Assembly: GCA_021654635.1 (NCBI GenBank) | Contig: AP025179.1 | Coordinates: forward strand, 5,022,001 to 5,086,000 | From: Mycobacterium kiyosense | GTDB lineage: Bacteria; Actinomycetota; Actinomycetes; Mycobacteriales; Mycobacteriaceae | Direction: 5' to 3' | DNA: 64,000 bases | Part shown: positions 26,809 through 36,300 of the stretch, in pieces | Position numbering within the stretch: the first letter of the stretch is position 1 | How the letters are laid out: each line of letters begins with the position of its first letter | Program-made: the position numbers and the translations under genes | Notes under the pieces: model-generated | Database searches by the model: none | What the model was told of the DNA's origin: nothing | What the model saw: the letters and a program-made list of their open reading frames with translations, nothing else

Positions 26809-29083
26809 GTGACCACACAACCATTTTCCGCAACCATTACCGGTTCACCCCGTATCGGCCCCCGGCGCGAGCTCAAGCGCGCCACCGAGGGCTACTGGGC
26901 CGGGCGCACCAGCCGATCCGACCTGGAGTCGGTCGCCGCAACGCTGCGCCGCGACACCTGGTCGGGCCTGGCCGCCGCCGGCCTGGACTCGGTGCCGGTG
27001 AACACCTTCTCCTACTACGACCAGATGCTCGACACCGCGGTACTGCTCGGCGCGCTGCCGGCCCGGGTGCAGGGCATCGCCGACGAGCTGGACCGTTATT
27101 TCGCGGCCGCGCGCGGCAACGACGAGGTCGCTCCGCTGGAGATGACCAAGTGGTTCGACACCAACTACCACTACCTGGTGCCCGAGATCGGGCCGTCGAC
27201 CAGGTTCGCGCTGAACCCCGACAAGGTGCTCTCCGAGCTCAAAGAGGCACAGGAGCTCGGGGTTCCCGCCCGTCCCGTCGTGATCGGTCCGGTCACGTTC
27301 CTGCTGCTCAGCAAGGCCGTGGACGGCGGGGGCGCACCGATCGAGCGGTTGCAGGAGTTGGTGCCCAGCTACTCCGAATTGTTGTCGCTGCTTGCCGACT
27401 GCGGCGCCCAGTGGGTGCAGTTCGACGAACCCGCGCTGGTCACCGACATCTCCCCGGACGCCCCTGCGCTGGCTGAGGCGCTGTACAACGCGCTGGGCGC
27501 CGTCGCCAACCGGCCGGCGATCTACGTCGCCACCTATTTCGGCGATCCGGGCGCCGCCCTGGCGGCGCTGGCACGCACCCCCGTCGAGGCGATCGGTGTC
27601 GACTTCGTCTACGGTGCCGACACCGCGGTGGCCGCGGTTCCTGAGCTGGCGAACAAGACGCTGGTGGCCGGGGTCGTCGACGGCCGCAACATCTGGCGCA
27701 CCGACCTGCAGGCCGCGCTGGACAAGCTGGACACGCTGCTGGGGTCGGCAGGGTCGGTAGCCGTTTCCACGTCCTGCTCCACCTTGCATGTGCCTTACTC
27801 ACTCGAGCCGGAGACCGAGTTGGACGACGCGTTGCGCAGCTGGCTGGCGTTCGGCGCCGAAAAGGTGCGTGAGGTGGTGGTTTTGGCGCGTGCGTTGCGT
27901 GACGGCCGCGACTCGGTTGCCGACGAGATCGCCGCATCCAACGCCGCCGTAGCCTCCCGCCACAACGACCCGCGGCTGCACAACGACCAGGTTCGTGCCC
28001 GCATCGACTCGATCCTGGCGTCCGGAACCCACCGCGGCGACGCCGCGCGGCGCCGCGCCAGTCAGGAAGAGCGCCTGCACCTACCACCGCTGCCGACCAC
28101 CACGATCGGGTCGTTCCCGCAGACCGTCGACATTCGCAAAGCCCGTGCGGCGCTGGTCGCCGGGGAGATCGACGAGGCCGAGTACACCCGCCGGATGCGG
28201 CAGGAAATCGCCGCGGTGATCGCGCTGCAGGAGCGGCTGGGACTGGACGTGCTGGTGCACGGCGAGCCGGAGCGCAACGACATGGTGCAGTACTTCGCCG
28301 AACAGCTGGAGGGGTTCTTCGCCACTAAGAACGGCTGGGTGCAGTCCTACGGCAGCCGCTGCGTCCGGCCGCCGATCCTCTACGGCGACGTCACCCGCCG
28401 GCACCCGATGACGGTGGAGTGGGCCAGGTACGCGCAGTCGCTGACCGACAAGCCGGTCAAGGGCATGCTGACCGGTCCGGTCACCATCCTGGCGTGGTCA
28501 TTCGTCCGTGACGACCAGCCGCTGGCCGACACGGCAAACCAAGTGGCCCTGGCGATTCGGGATGAAACGGTGGATCTGCAGGCCGCAGGCATCGCGGTCA
28601 TCCAGGTCGACGAGCCGGCGTTGCGTTGCGGAGCTGCTGCCGCTGCGTCGCGCCGATCAGGACGACTACCTGCGCTGGGCGGTCGGTGCGTTCCGGCTGG
28701 CCACCTCCGGTGTCGACGACTCGACCCAGATCCACACCCACCTGTGCTACTCGGAGTTCGGCGACGTGATCGGTGCGATCGCCGACCTGGACGCCGACGT
28801 CACCTCCATCGAGGCGGCCCGCTCGCACATGGAGGTGCTCGACGACCTCAACGCGATCGGCTTCTCCAACAGCGTCGGACCGGGTGTCTACGACATCCAC
28901 TCGCCGCGGGTGCCCAGTACCCGGGAGATGGCCGAGTCGCTGCGGGCGGCGTTGAAAGCCGTTCCCGCGGAACGTCTTTGGGTGAACCCGGATTGCGGCC
29001 TGAAAACGCGCAACACCGACGAGGTGACGGCGTCGCTGGAGCACATGGTCGCGGCCGCCGAAGAGGTACGGGCCGGGGCATAA
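26809..29083 (+). pseudogene. metE: Cobalamin-independent methionine synthase MetE, frameshifted
   Basis: About 756 codons with GTG start after a GAAGGA site. It encodes 5-methyltetrahydropteroyltriglutamate-homocysteine methyltransferase. The N-terminal barrel ([16 protein letters not shown] onward) and most of the C-terminal barrel up to IQVDEPALR are in one frame; at 28621-28630 the sequence TTGCGTTGCG, a tandem duplication that adds 4 net bases, shifts the frame, and [16 protein letters not shown] continues in another. The zinc and homocysteine ligands (His and Cys in THLCYSEFG, Cys in NPDCGLK) all lie after the break, so the protein as written is dead. If real, methionine synthesis depends on B12 and MetH. 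Confidence 0.85.
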
Positions 29084-29096
29084 CTGACCCGTGTGC

Positions 29097-29150
29097 GCCG
29101 AGCGTCACGCCAGCGTGGCGCTCGGCGTCCACCGTCACGCTGGCGTGACG
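29097..29150. terminator. Two CG-rich palindromes between convergent metE and DUF3556 genes
   Basis: First element (29097-29126): arms GCCGAGCGTCACGC and GCGTGGCGCTCGGC, one mismatch. Second (29133-29150): CGTCACGC-TG-GCGTGACG, perfect 8-bp stem. Both are the same word family as the repeats at 19171-19384. In this convergent gap they probably end transcription on both strands; their recurrence suggests a small dispersed (REP-like) repeat. Confidence 0.55.
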
Positions 29151-29186
29151 CTGGGCGCAGAAAGGGTGCCGCCGGGCGCAGGAAAC

Positions 29187-30905
29187 TCAGGTCTCCACGT
29201 AGACGGGCACCTCGTCGTCCCACGGCTGCCGCGTCACCATGTCGGCGACCCGCACGTAGCCGTGCTCGAATTCGCCGGTGGCGGCGTCGACCAACCGATA
29301 GCGCTGGGTCTGCCGGTGGATCGGCTGGGCGTCGAGCAGCACCACCCGCACCTCGCCGGGTTCGAATTGGCAGCGCCGCTGCATGGCTGCGATCAACTGC
29401 TCGTTGTGCATGTGGCCGTCACCGAAGTTCCAGCCGATGGCGGTGCTGCAGATTCGCTCACCGTCGGTGAGGACGTAGTCGTCTTCGTTCTGTCCGGCCA
29501 TCGCGCGGTGCGCCAGGGTGAACAACGCCCGGCCGTGAGTGTTCATGGCACGGAACGCATATCCGAGATACATCGGGATCTGGGCGCGGTCCTTGCCGTA
29601 GAAGCGCTCCAGTTGTGCTTGCGGCATGCTGGCGATCGCGATGACGCCGCGGCTGATCTTGTCGGCCGCGGACGGCTTGATGCACCACAGGGTGGTGTCC
29701 CAGTTGCCGGCGTAGTACCGCATGCCGGGCAGGAACGAGATCTTGCGCGGGAACAGGTTTCCCGCGATCACGATGCTCACCAGCAGGCCGAACAGGATCG
29801 CCACCGCCACAGGGTGTTTGGCGTTGCTGAAGCCGACGCCGGCGTGCCCCACGAACAGCGACAGCACACCGAAGATCATGAACACGTTCCACTCCAGCGG
29901 CACCCCCATCGGGATCGCGGTCAGGATGCCCAGATGGAAGCACACCATCACGATCGCGGCCACCGTGGTGGGCCAGCCGCCGTGGGAGAAGAACAGCACC
30001 AGCGGCACGAACATCTCGATCAAAGTGCTGACGTGTGCGAACAGCCGCGAGAGCAGGCCGGGCCGCAGGTCGTCGGGGAACTTCTCGAAGAACATCCGTT
30101 TGATGAAACGGGGTCGGAACAGCGGGTTGTTGGACATCATCGTGGAGATGACGAACGGGAAGTGTTTGTTCAGTTTGGATGTGGCCGCGCCCATCCAGAT
30201 CACCAGGAACACCAGCTTGGCGGCGACGATCATGTCGGGGGCACCGAACAGGAAGGTCACCGTCAGCGACCCGTAAACCTCGCCGCGGGCGGCCAGGAAG
30301 ATCACTTTGTCGCGCAGCCCCGCGGCGCCCAGCACCACCAGGATCGACACGATCTGCCAGGTCGGCAGCACCCCGACCTTGCTGCCCAACTCCGGCATCG
30401 GACCGCTGCCATCGGTGAACAACGCGGTCACCAGCAGGATCAGCAGCAACGCGTAGAGCGCGACATCCAGTGGCTTGCGTTTGGTGCCGTAGGTCATGGG
30501 TACGCGGTCCGGCCAGGGTGGCAGCCGGATGGTGCCGAACCGCAGCCAGTACAGGATCGAGCCCATCGGCGGGAAGAACCGGTTGTTCAGCGGACCGAAC
30601 CCGCAGCCCAGGCCGACCACCTCGAACAGCATCGTGTACAGCACGACCTTTTCGAAGACGATCGGCTCGGCGTACCAGGCCCGGACGTTGGTGAAACCGT
30701 CTATCCCCTTGGTGCTGAAGACAATCAGCCAGGCGAACAGAATGTAGAGCAGGATCTTGCCGACGTAGAACAGGTGCATCACCACCGGCGTGCCGAAGCC
30801 CACCTCGGCCCAGTGCCGGGCCATCGGGCGAATCTTCTCGGCCCGGGTGCCCTTGCTCCATTCCTCGATGTCGACCTCTGGCAGTTGGGGCTTGAGGAAT
30901 CCCAT
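29187..30905 (-). CDS. DUF3556 membrane protein, KstR-type operator upstream
   Basis: A 572-aa polytopic membrane protein typical of mycobacteria. Hydrophobic segments lie at about 38-62, 150-165, 187-200, 240-260, 305-330, 335-352 and 360-400; a soluble C-terminal domain of about 160 residues follows (AIASMPQAQLERFYGKDRAQ to the end). The HTTM-like/DUF3556 family has no proven function. The start ATG at 30905 lies 13 bp from a perfect KstR-type palindrome, placing it in the sterol/lipid regulon by inference. Convergent with metE. Confidence 0.75.
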   Translation of the reverse strand: MGFLKPQLPEVDIEEWSKGTRAEKIRPMARHWAEVGFGTPVVMHLFYVGKILLYILFAWLIVFSTKGIDGFTNVRAWYAEPIVFEKVVLYTMLFEVVGLGCGFGPLNNRFFPPMGSILYWLRFGTIRLPPWPDRVPMTYGTKRKPLDVALYALLLILLVTALFTDGSGPMPELGSKVGVLPTWQIVSILVVLGAAGLRDKVIFLAARGEVYGSLTVTFLFGAPDMIVAAKLVFLVIWMGAATSKLNKHFPFVISTMMSNNPLFRPRFIKRMFFEKFPDDLRPGLLSRLFAHVSTLIEMFVPLVLFFSHGGWPTTVAAIVMVCFHLGILTAIPMGVPLEWNVFMIFGVLSLFVGHAGVGFSNAKHPVAVAILFGLLVSIVIAGNLFPRKISFLPGMRYYAGNWDTTLWCIKPSAADKISRGVIAIASMPQAQLERFYGKDRAQIPMYLGYAFRAMNTHGRALFTLAHRAMAGQNEDDYVLTDGERICSTAIGWNFGDGHMHNEQLIAAMQRRCQFEPGEVRVVLLDAQPIHRQTQRYRLVDAATGEFEHGYVRVADMVTRQPWDDEVPVYVET

Positions 30906-30917
30906 GGTTTGACAGAC

Positions 30918-30931
30918 TAGAACGTGTTCTA
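30918..30931. promoter_or_regulatory. KstR-type operator
   Basis: TAGAACGTGTTCTA fits the published KstR consensus TnnAACnnGTTnnA exactly and extends to a 16-bp inverted repeat (CTAGAAC-GT-GTTCTAG). KstR is the TetR repressor of the mycobacterial cholesterol regulon, relieved by 3-oxo-cholestenoyl-CoA. Confidence 0.8.
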
Positions 30932-31022
30932 GCTACGGGGCGAGTTCTTCGCCGACAATCCTTTGTCAGTAGCTCCGGCCGGGGATACCGTGGTTCGACG
31001 GCGAGCTAGGGAAGGAGACGCC

Positions 31023-31238
31023 ATGCGCCGGATTCGCACATCGATGTTGCTCCTCGCTGCCGGGTCGATCGCGTTCGCGACCGGCACCGGCACGGCCCAC
31101 GCCCAACCTCCGTCCGCGGGTGACTCGTGCACCACGCTGCACGCCACCACCAAGGACGCCGACGGCCAGACGATGTGGTGCAACCCGACGATGACCGGCA
31201 ACCACAGCCTGGTCTGGCAGTACGGCGGCCCAGGCTAG
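31023..31238 (+). CDS. Small secreted protein
   Basis: A 71-aa precursor with GAAGGAG ribosome site and a clear signal peptide (MRRIRTSMLLLAAGSIAFA, cleavage after AHA at about residue 27). The mature part of about 44 residues has two Cys (SCTTLHATTK and MWCNPT) that could form a disulfide, and Trp-rich ends. Similar small secreted proteins are frequent in mycobacteria; no function is known. Convergent with cobQ, stops 6 bp apart. It is divergent from the DUF3556 gene and could share its KstR site. Confidence 0.75.
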   Translation: MRRIRTSMLLLAAGSIAFATGTGTAHAQPPSAGDSCTTLHATTKDADGQTMWCNPTMTGNHSLVWQYGGPG

Positions 31239-31244
31239 AGGGAC

Positions 31245-32723
31245 TCAGGACGGCGCACCGGGAGGCAGGAACGGCAGGCCCGGCGGGCAGCCGTGACGGG
31301 CCAGACCCAACAACGCATCGACGTCCAGGTAGCGTTCGACGAGGTCGCCGAGCAGGTCGAGGCGCCGCTCCCGGGCGTCCGAAAAGCAGGCGCCCGAAGA
31401 CAATCCGAGCGTCTCGCGCAGAAACGCCGAGCGGAAGCCGTCGTCTTCCAGCGAGCCGTGCCACATGGTGCCAAATACCGCGCCGTCGCGCGCCCCACCG
31501 AGGAACTCCTCGACCGGACCTGCCCGGGCGACCCTGCCGTGGTGGATCTCGTATCCGGACGCCGGCACGCCGAGGCCTTCGCCACGCGGTAACCGCAGCA
31601 CCTTGTCGGCACTGAAAGTGGTTGCCACATCGAGCAATCCCAGGCCGACGACTTCGCCCTGCGAACCCTCGACACGCTCCGGGTCACGGATCACCCGGCC
31701 CAGCATCTGGAATCCGCCGCAGATGCCCAGCACCGGCTTGCCCGCCCGCGCATGCGCCAGCACCGCGCGGTCCAAACCCCGCGCCCGCAGCCAGGCCAGG
31801 TCCGCGATGGTGGCGCGAGTGCCGGGCAACACGATCAGGTCGGCGCCGTCGAGCGCGCGCGGGTCGGCGGCGAACACGACGTCGAGGGCGGGCTCCAAGC
31901 CCAGCGCGTCGACATCGGTGAAGTTGCTGATCCGCGGCAGCCGCACCACGGCCACCCGCCGCGCCGCGCTGCCCGAAGCGCGGCGGCCCTCGAGGTCCAG
32001 GGCGTCCTCGGAGTCCAGCCACAGATCGGGGTGCCAGGGCAGGGTGCCGAACACCGTTCGCCCGGTGAGACGCTCCAGATCGAGCAGTCCCGGCCTCAGC
32101 AGATCGAGTTCGCCGCGGAACTTGTTGACCACGAAACCCGCGATCAGCGCCTGGTCCTGCGCACTGAGCAGTGCGACGGTGCCCAGGAACGCGGCGAAGA
32201 CGCCGCCGCGGTCGATGTCCCCCACCACCACGGTCGGCAGCCCGGCGTGGCGGGCCAGGCCCATGTTGACGTAATCGCCTGCGCGCAAATTGATTTCGGC
32301 CGGGCTGCCGGCACCTTCGGCAATGACGACGTCATAGCGGGCGGCGAGGTCGTCGAACGCCTGATGCGCGGCCTCGCCCAGCGCCCGTCGCCCCTGCAAC
32401 CAGTCCGCCGAATCCAGCTCGCCCCAGGGCTTGCCCATCAGCACCACGTGGCTGCGCTGGTCGCTGCCCGGTTTGAGCAGAACCGGGTTCATCGCCACCT
32501 CGGGTGTCGCCTTGGCCGCCAGCGCCTGCACCCATTGCGCCCGTCCGATCTCCGCGCCCTCGCCGTCCGGGCCGGAACAGACCATCGAATTGTTGGACAT
32601 GTTCTGCGCCTTGAACGGAGCCACCTTCTTCACTCCGCGCCGGGCCAGCGCGCGGCACAGCCCGGCGGTCACGGTGCTTTTGCCCGCATCGCTCGTGGTT
32701 CCGGCAACCAGCAAACCCGACAT
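31245..32723 (-). CDS. cobQ: Cobyric acid synthase CobQ
   Basis: A 492-aa glutamine amidotransferase that amidates four carboxylates of adenosylcobyrinic acid a,c-diamide in cobalamin synthesis. LLVAGTTSDAGKSTVTAGL is the ATP-binding P-loop, FKAQNMSNNSM binds the substrate, GICGGFQMLG carries the class I amidotransferase Cys and GYEIHHG the His. ATG at 32723 matches the usual MSGLLVAG start; the frame is open upstream into the neighbouring esx sequence. In M. tuberculosis cobQ1 (Rv0255c) lies elsewhere, so this copy, sitting between metE and esx genes, indicates rearrangement. No other cob gene is in the window. Confidence 0.93.
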   Translation of the reverse strand: MSGLLVAGTTSDAGKSTVTAGLCRALARRGVKKVAPFKAQNMSNNSMVCSGPDGEGAEIGRAQWVQALAAKATPEVAMNPVLLKPGSDQRSHVVLMGKPWGELDSADWLQGRRALGEAAHQAFDDLAARYDVVIAEGAGSPAEINLRAGDYVNMGLARHAGLPTVVVGDIDRGGVFAAFLGTVALLSAQDQALIAGFVVNKFRGELDLLRPGLLDLERLTGRTVFGTLPWHPDLWLDSEDALDLEGRRASGSAARRVAVVRLPRISNFTDVDALGLEPALDVVFAADPRALDGADLIVLPGTRATIADLAWLRARGLDRAVLAHARAGKPVLGICGGFQMLGRVIRDPERVEGSQGEVVGLGLLDVATTFSADKVLRLPRGEGLGVPASGYEIHHGRVARAGPVEEFLGGARDGAVFGTMWHGSLEDDGFRSAFLRETLGLSSGACFSDARERRLDLLGDLVERYLDVDALLGLARHGCPPGLPFLPPGAPS

Positions 32724-32846
32724 CAGCACGAGCATGCCACTGCCGCTCAGCGGGTCCGCGAACGCCCGCAATTCGGTGCCGAATTCGCCTAGGCGGGCAA
32801 AACGCGCAACCGGCAACGCCGAAGAAGCAAGGCCGAGCAGGCGGCG

Positions 32847-33032
32847 ATGTCGGCGCAGGCGTTTCACCAGGGTGAGTCCGCGGCGGCGTTTCAGGCGGCG
32901 CATGCCCGGTTCGTGGAGGTCGCGGCGCGGGTGAACACGTTGCTGGACATCGCCCAGGCCAACCTCGGTGATGCCGCGGGTACCTATGTGGCTGCCGATG
33001 CCGCGGCCGCCTCGACCTACACCGGTTTCTGA
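32847..33032 (+). pseudogene. esxG: EsxG-like WXG100 protein, N-terminus missing
   Basis: The frame encodes the C-terminal 61 residues of an EsxG/EsxS-type protein ([39 protein letters not shown], ending TYTGF). Six residues upstream (KAEQAA) still match the family, then similarity stops abruptly at about 32830. About 30 residues, including the first helix, are lost next to the start of cobQ. The remainder could be translated from the internal ATG, but a lone second helix would not form the normal heterodimer with EsxH. Confidence 0.75.
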
Positions 33033-33060
33033 GCCGGTCTGTTACCAGGGAGGATCACGC

Positions 33061-33351
33061 ATGTCGCAGATCATGTACAACTACCCGGCGATGCTGGCGC
33101 ACGCCGGGGACATGGCCGGTTACGCGGGCACGATGACGGGGCTGGGCGCCGACATCTCCGCCGAGCAGGCCGCCTTGCACAGTGCCTGGCAGGGTGACAC
33201 CGGGTTGACGTATCAGGCCTGGCAGGTGCAGTGGAACCAGGCCATGGAGGATCTGGTGCGCGCGTATCAGTCGATGGCCAGCACCCACGAAGCCAACACG
33301 ATGGCGATGATGGCCCGCGACCAGGCCGAAGCCGCCAAGTGGGGCGGCTAG
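33061..33351 (+). CDS. esxH: EsxH-like (TB10.4 family) WXG100 protein
   Basis: A 96-aa protein close to ESX-3 substrate EsxH/Esx[21 protein letters not shown] at the N-terminus, central SAWQGDTG (WXG turn), and C-terminal [19 protein letters not shown] with no gaps. GGAGGATCACGC precedes the ATG. EsxH pairs with EsxG and is exported by ESX-3 for iron and zinc acquisition and host interaction. Here its partner gene is truncated and no ESX secretion gene is nearby, so it is an orphan paralogue. Convergent with pyc, stops 11 bp apart. Confidence 0.9.
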   Translation: MSQIMYNYPAMLAHAGDMAGYAGTMTGLGADISAEQAALHSAWQGDTGLTYQAWQVQWNQAMEDLVRAYQSMASTHEANTMAMMARDQAEAAKWGG

Positions 33352-33362
33352 AGGTACCCGCA

Positions 33363-36300
33363 CTATTCCACCACCAGCAACAGATCCCCACCTTCGACAT
33401 GGGCAGCGCCGGAAACCGCGACGCGCGTGACGTTTCCGGCCTTGGGTGCGGTGACGGCGGCTTCCATCTTCATCGCCTCGATCGTCGCGACGGTTTGCCC
33501 GGCTTCGACCCGGTCACCCACCTCGACGCTGACCGTCACGACTCCGGTGAACGGCGCTGGGATCTGACTGGGGTTACCGCGCTCGGCCTTCTCGGCGGCC
33601 GGTATCTGCGCAGCAATACTGTTGTCGCGCACCAGCACCGGACGCAGCTGACCGTTGATGATGCACATCACCGTGCGCATGCCGCGCTCGTCGGGCTCGG
33701 AGATGGCTTCCAGGCCGATCAGCAGTTCGACGCCGGGCTCCAGCTTGACCCGGTGCTCCTCGCCGCTGCGCAATCCGTAGAAGAACTGATTGGCGCTAAG
33801 GCTTGACGTGTCACCGTATCTGTCGCGATGATCCTCGAACTCCTTCGTGGGTCCGGGAAACAGCAACCGGTTGAGCGCAGCCTGGCGGCCGGCCCCCGGC
33901 ACGGCCAACGTGCGCTCATCTTCCGACGAGATCGGCTGCTCGGTTCTGGCTGGACCTCGTCCCTGTAATGCTCTGCTACGCAACGGCTCCGGCCAGCCAC
34001 CGGGTGGATCGCCGAGCTCGCCGCGCAGAAATCCGATCACCGACTCCGGGATGTCATACCGAGTCGGGTCGCGCTCGAAGTCCCGCGCGGTGATGCCGGC
34101 ACCGACGAGGGCCAAGGCGAGGTCGCCGACCACCTTGCTCGACGGAGTCACCTTGACCAGGTGTCCCAGAATGGAATCCGCACCCGCGTAAGCATTTTCG
34201 ATGTCCTCGAAGCGGTCGCCCAATCCCAGGGCCACCGCCTGCTGGCGCAGGTTGGACAGTTGCCCTCCCGGAATCTCGTGGGCATACACCCTTCCGGTCG
34301 GCGACGGCAGCCCGGATTCGAAGGGTGCGTACACCTTTCGCAATGCTTCCCAGTAAGGCTCCAGCGCACACACTGCGTCAAGTGACAATCCGCTGTCGTA
34401 GCTGGTATGCGCCGCAGCGGCCACGATCGAGGACAGCGCGGGCTGGCTCGTCGTTCCGGCCAGCGGCGCCGCGGCCCCGTCCACCGCGTCGGCGCCGGCT
34501 TGCCAGGCCGCCATATAGGTAGCTAGTTGTCCACCCGGGGTGTCGTGCGTGTGCACATGGATCGGCAAATCGAAACGTGACTTGAGTGCCGATACCAATG
34601 TGGTCGCGGCCGGCGCCCGCAACAACCCTGCCATATCCTTGATGGCCAATACGTGCGCACCGGCCAGGACGATCTGCTCGGCGAGCTTCAGGTAGTAGTC
34701 CAGCGTGTAGAGATTTTCGGCGGGATCACTCAGGTCACCGGTGTAGGACATGGCCACCTCGGCGACCGCCGTACCCGTCTCCCGTACGGCATCGATCGCC
34801 GGCCGCATCGAGTCGATGTTGTTGAGCGCGTCGAAGATCCGGAAGATGTCGACACCGGTTCGGGCGGCTTCGTCGACGAAGGCCGATGTGACGATCTCCG
34901 GGTAGGGCGTGTAGCCCACTGTGTTTCGGCCACGCAGCAGCATCTGCAGGCAGATGTTGGGCATCGCCTCACGAAGGGCGGCAAGCCGCTGCCACGGGTC
35001 TTCCTTCAAAAAGCGCAGCGCCACATCGTAGGTCGCCCCACCCCAGCACTCGACCGACAACAGTTGCGGCATCATCCGGGCGACGTAGGGAGCCACCTTG
35101 ACCAGACCGGTGCCGCGGACCCGGGTAGCCAAGAGCGACTGATGCGCATCGCGGAATGTGGTGTCGGTGACACCGATAGAATTCGACTCCCGCAGCCACC
35201 GTGCGAACCCTTCCGGACCCAACTCGGTCAGGCGTTGCTTCGAACCCGCCGGCGGCGGCACCGTGAGATCCAGCTGCGGCAGCTTGTCACGCGGATACAC
35301 CGCGGAGGGCCGCGGACCGTGCGGTTGATTGACCGTCACATCGGCCAGATATTGCAGGATCTTGGTGCCCCGGTCGGCGCTGGTGTGGGCGGTAAGCAAC
35401 TGCGGGCGCTCGTCGATGAACGATGTCGTCAACCGCCCCTCGGCGAAGTCCGGATCGTCGAGCACTGCCTGCAGGAAGGCGGTGTTGGTGGTGACGCCGC
35501 GGATGCGGAACTCGGCGACGGCCCGGCGGGCCCGGCGCACAGCGGTATCGAAATCTCTTCCCCTGCAGGTTAATTTGACCAACATGGAATCGAAGTGTGC
35601 CGATACTTCAGCGCCCAGATGTGTGCCGTCATCCAAGCGGATGCCCGACCCGCCCGGAGCGCGGTAGGCGCTGATCCGTCCGGTGTCGGGGCGGAAACCG
35701 TTGGCCGGATCTTCGGTGGTGATGCGGCATTGCAGAGCCGCGCCGTGCGGGGTGATCGCCTCTTGGCTCAAACCCAGATCAGCGAGGGTCTCCCCGGCTG
35801 CAATACGGAGCTGGCTGGACACCAGGTCGACGTCGGTGATCTCTTCGGTCACCGTGTGCTCCACCTGAATACGGGGATTCATCTCGATGAATACGTGATT
35901 CCCGCGTTCGTCGAGCAGGAATTCGACGGTGCCGGCACAGGTGTAGCCGATCTGACGGGCGAATGCCACGGCGTCCGCGCAGATGCGTTCTCGTAGTTCG
36001 GCGTCCAAGTTTGGGGCCGGTGCGAGTTCGATCACCTTCTGATGCCGGCGTTGCACGCTGCAGTCACGCTCATAGAGGTGGATGACGTTTCCCTCGGCGT
36101 CGGCCAGGATCTGTACCTCGATGTGACGCGGATTGATCACCGCCTGCTCGAGAAACACGGTCGGATCACCGAAAGCGGACTCGGCTTCCCGAGACGCCGA
36201 CTCGATAGCTTCGGCCAGTTCGGCGGGATCGGTCACCCGGCGCATGCCGCGGCCGCCGCCCCCGGCAACCGCCTTGACGAACAGCGGGAACTGCATCGAA

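Noticed and set aside
32847..33351. Complete ESX locus
   Set aside because: Only a truncated EsxG-like and an EsxH-like gene are present; no ecc, mycosin or PE genes flank them.
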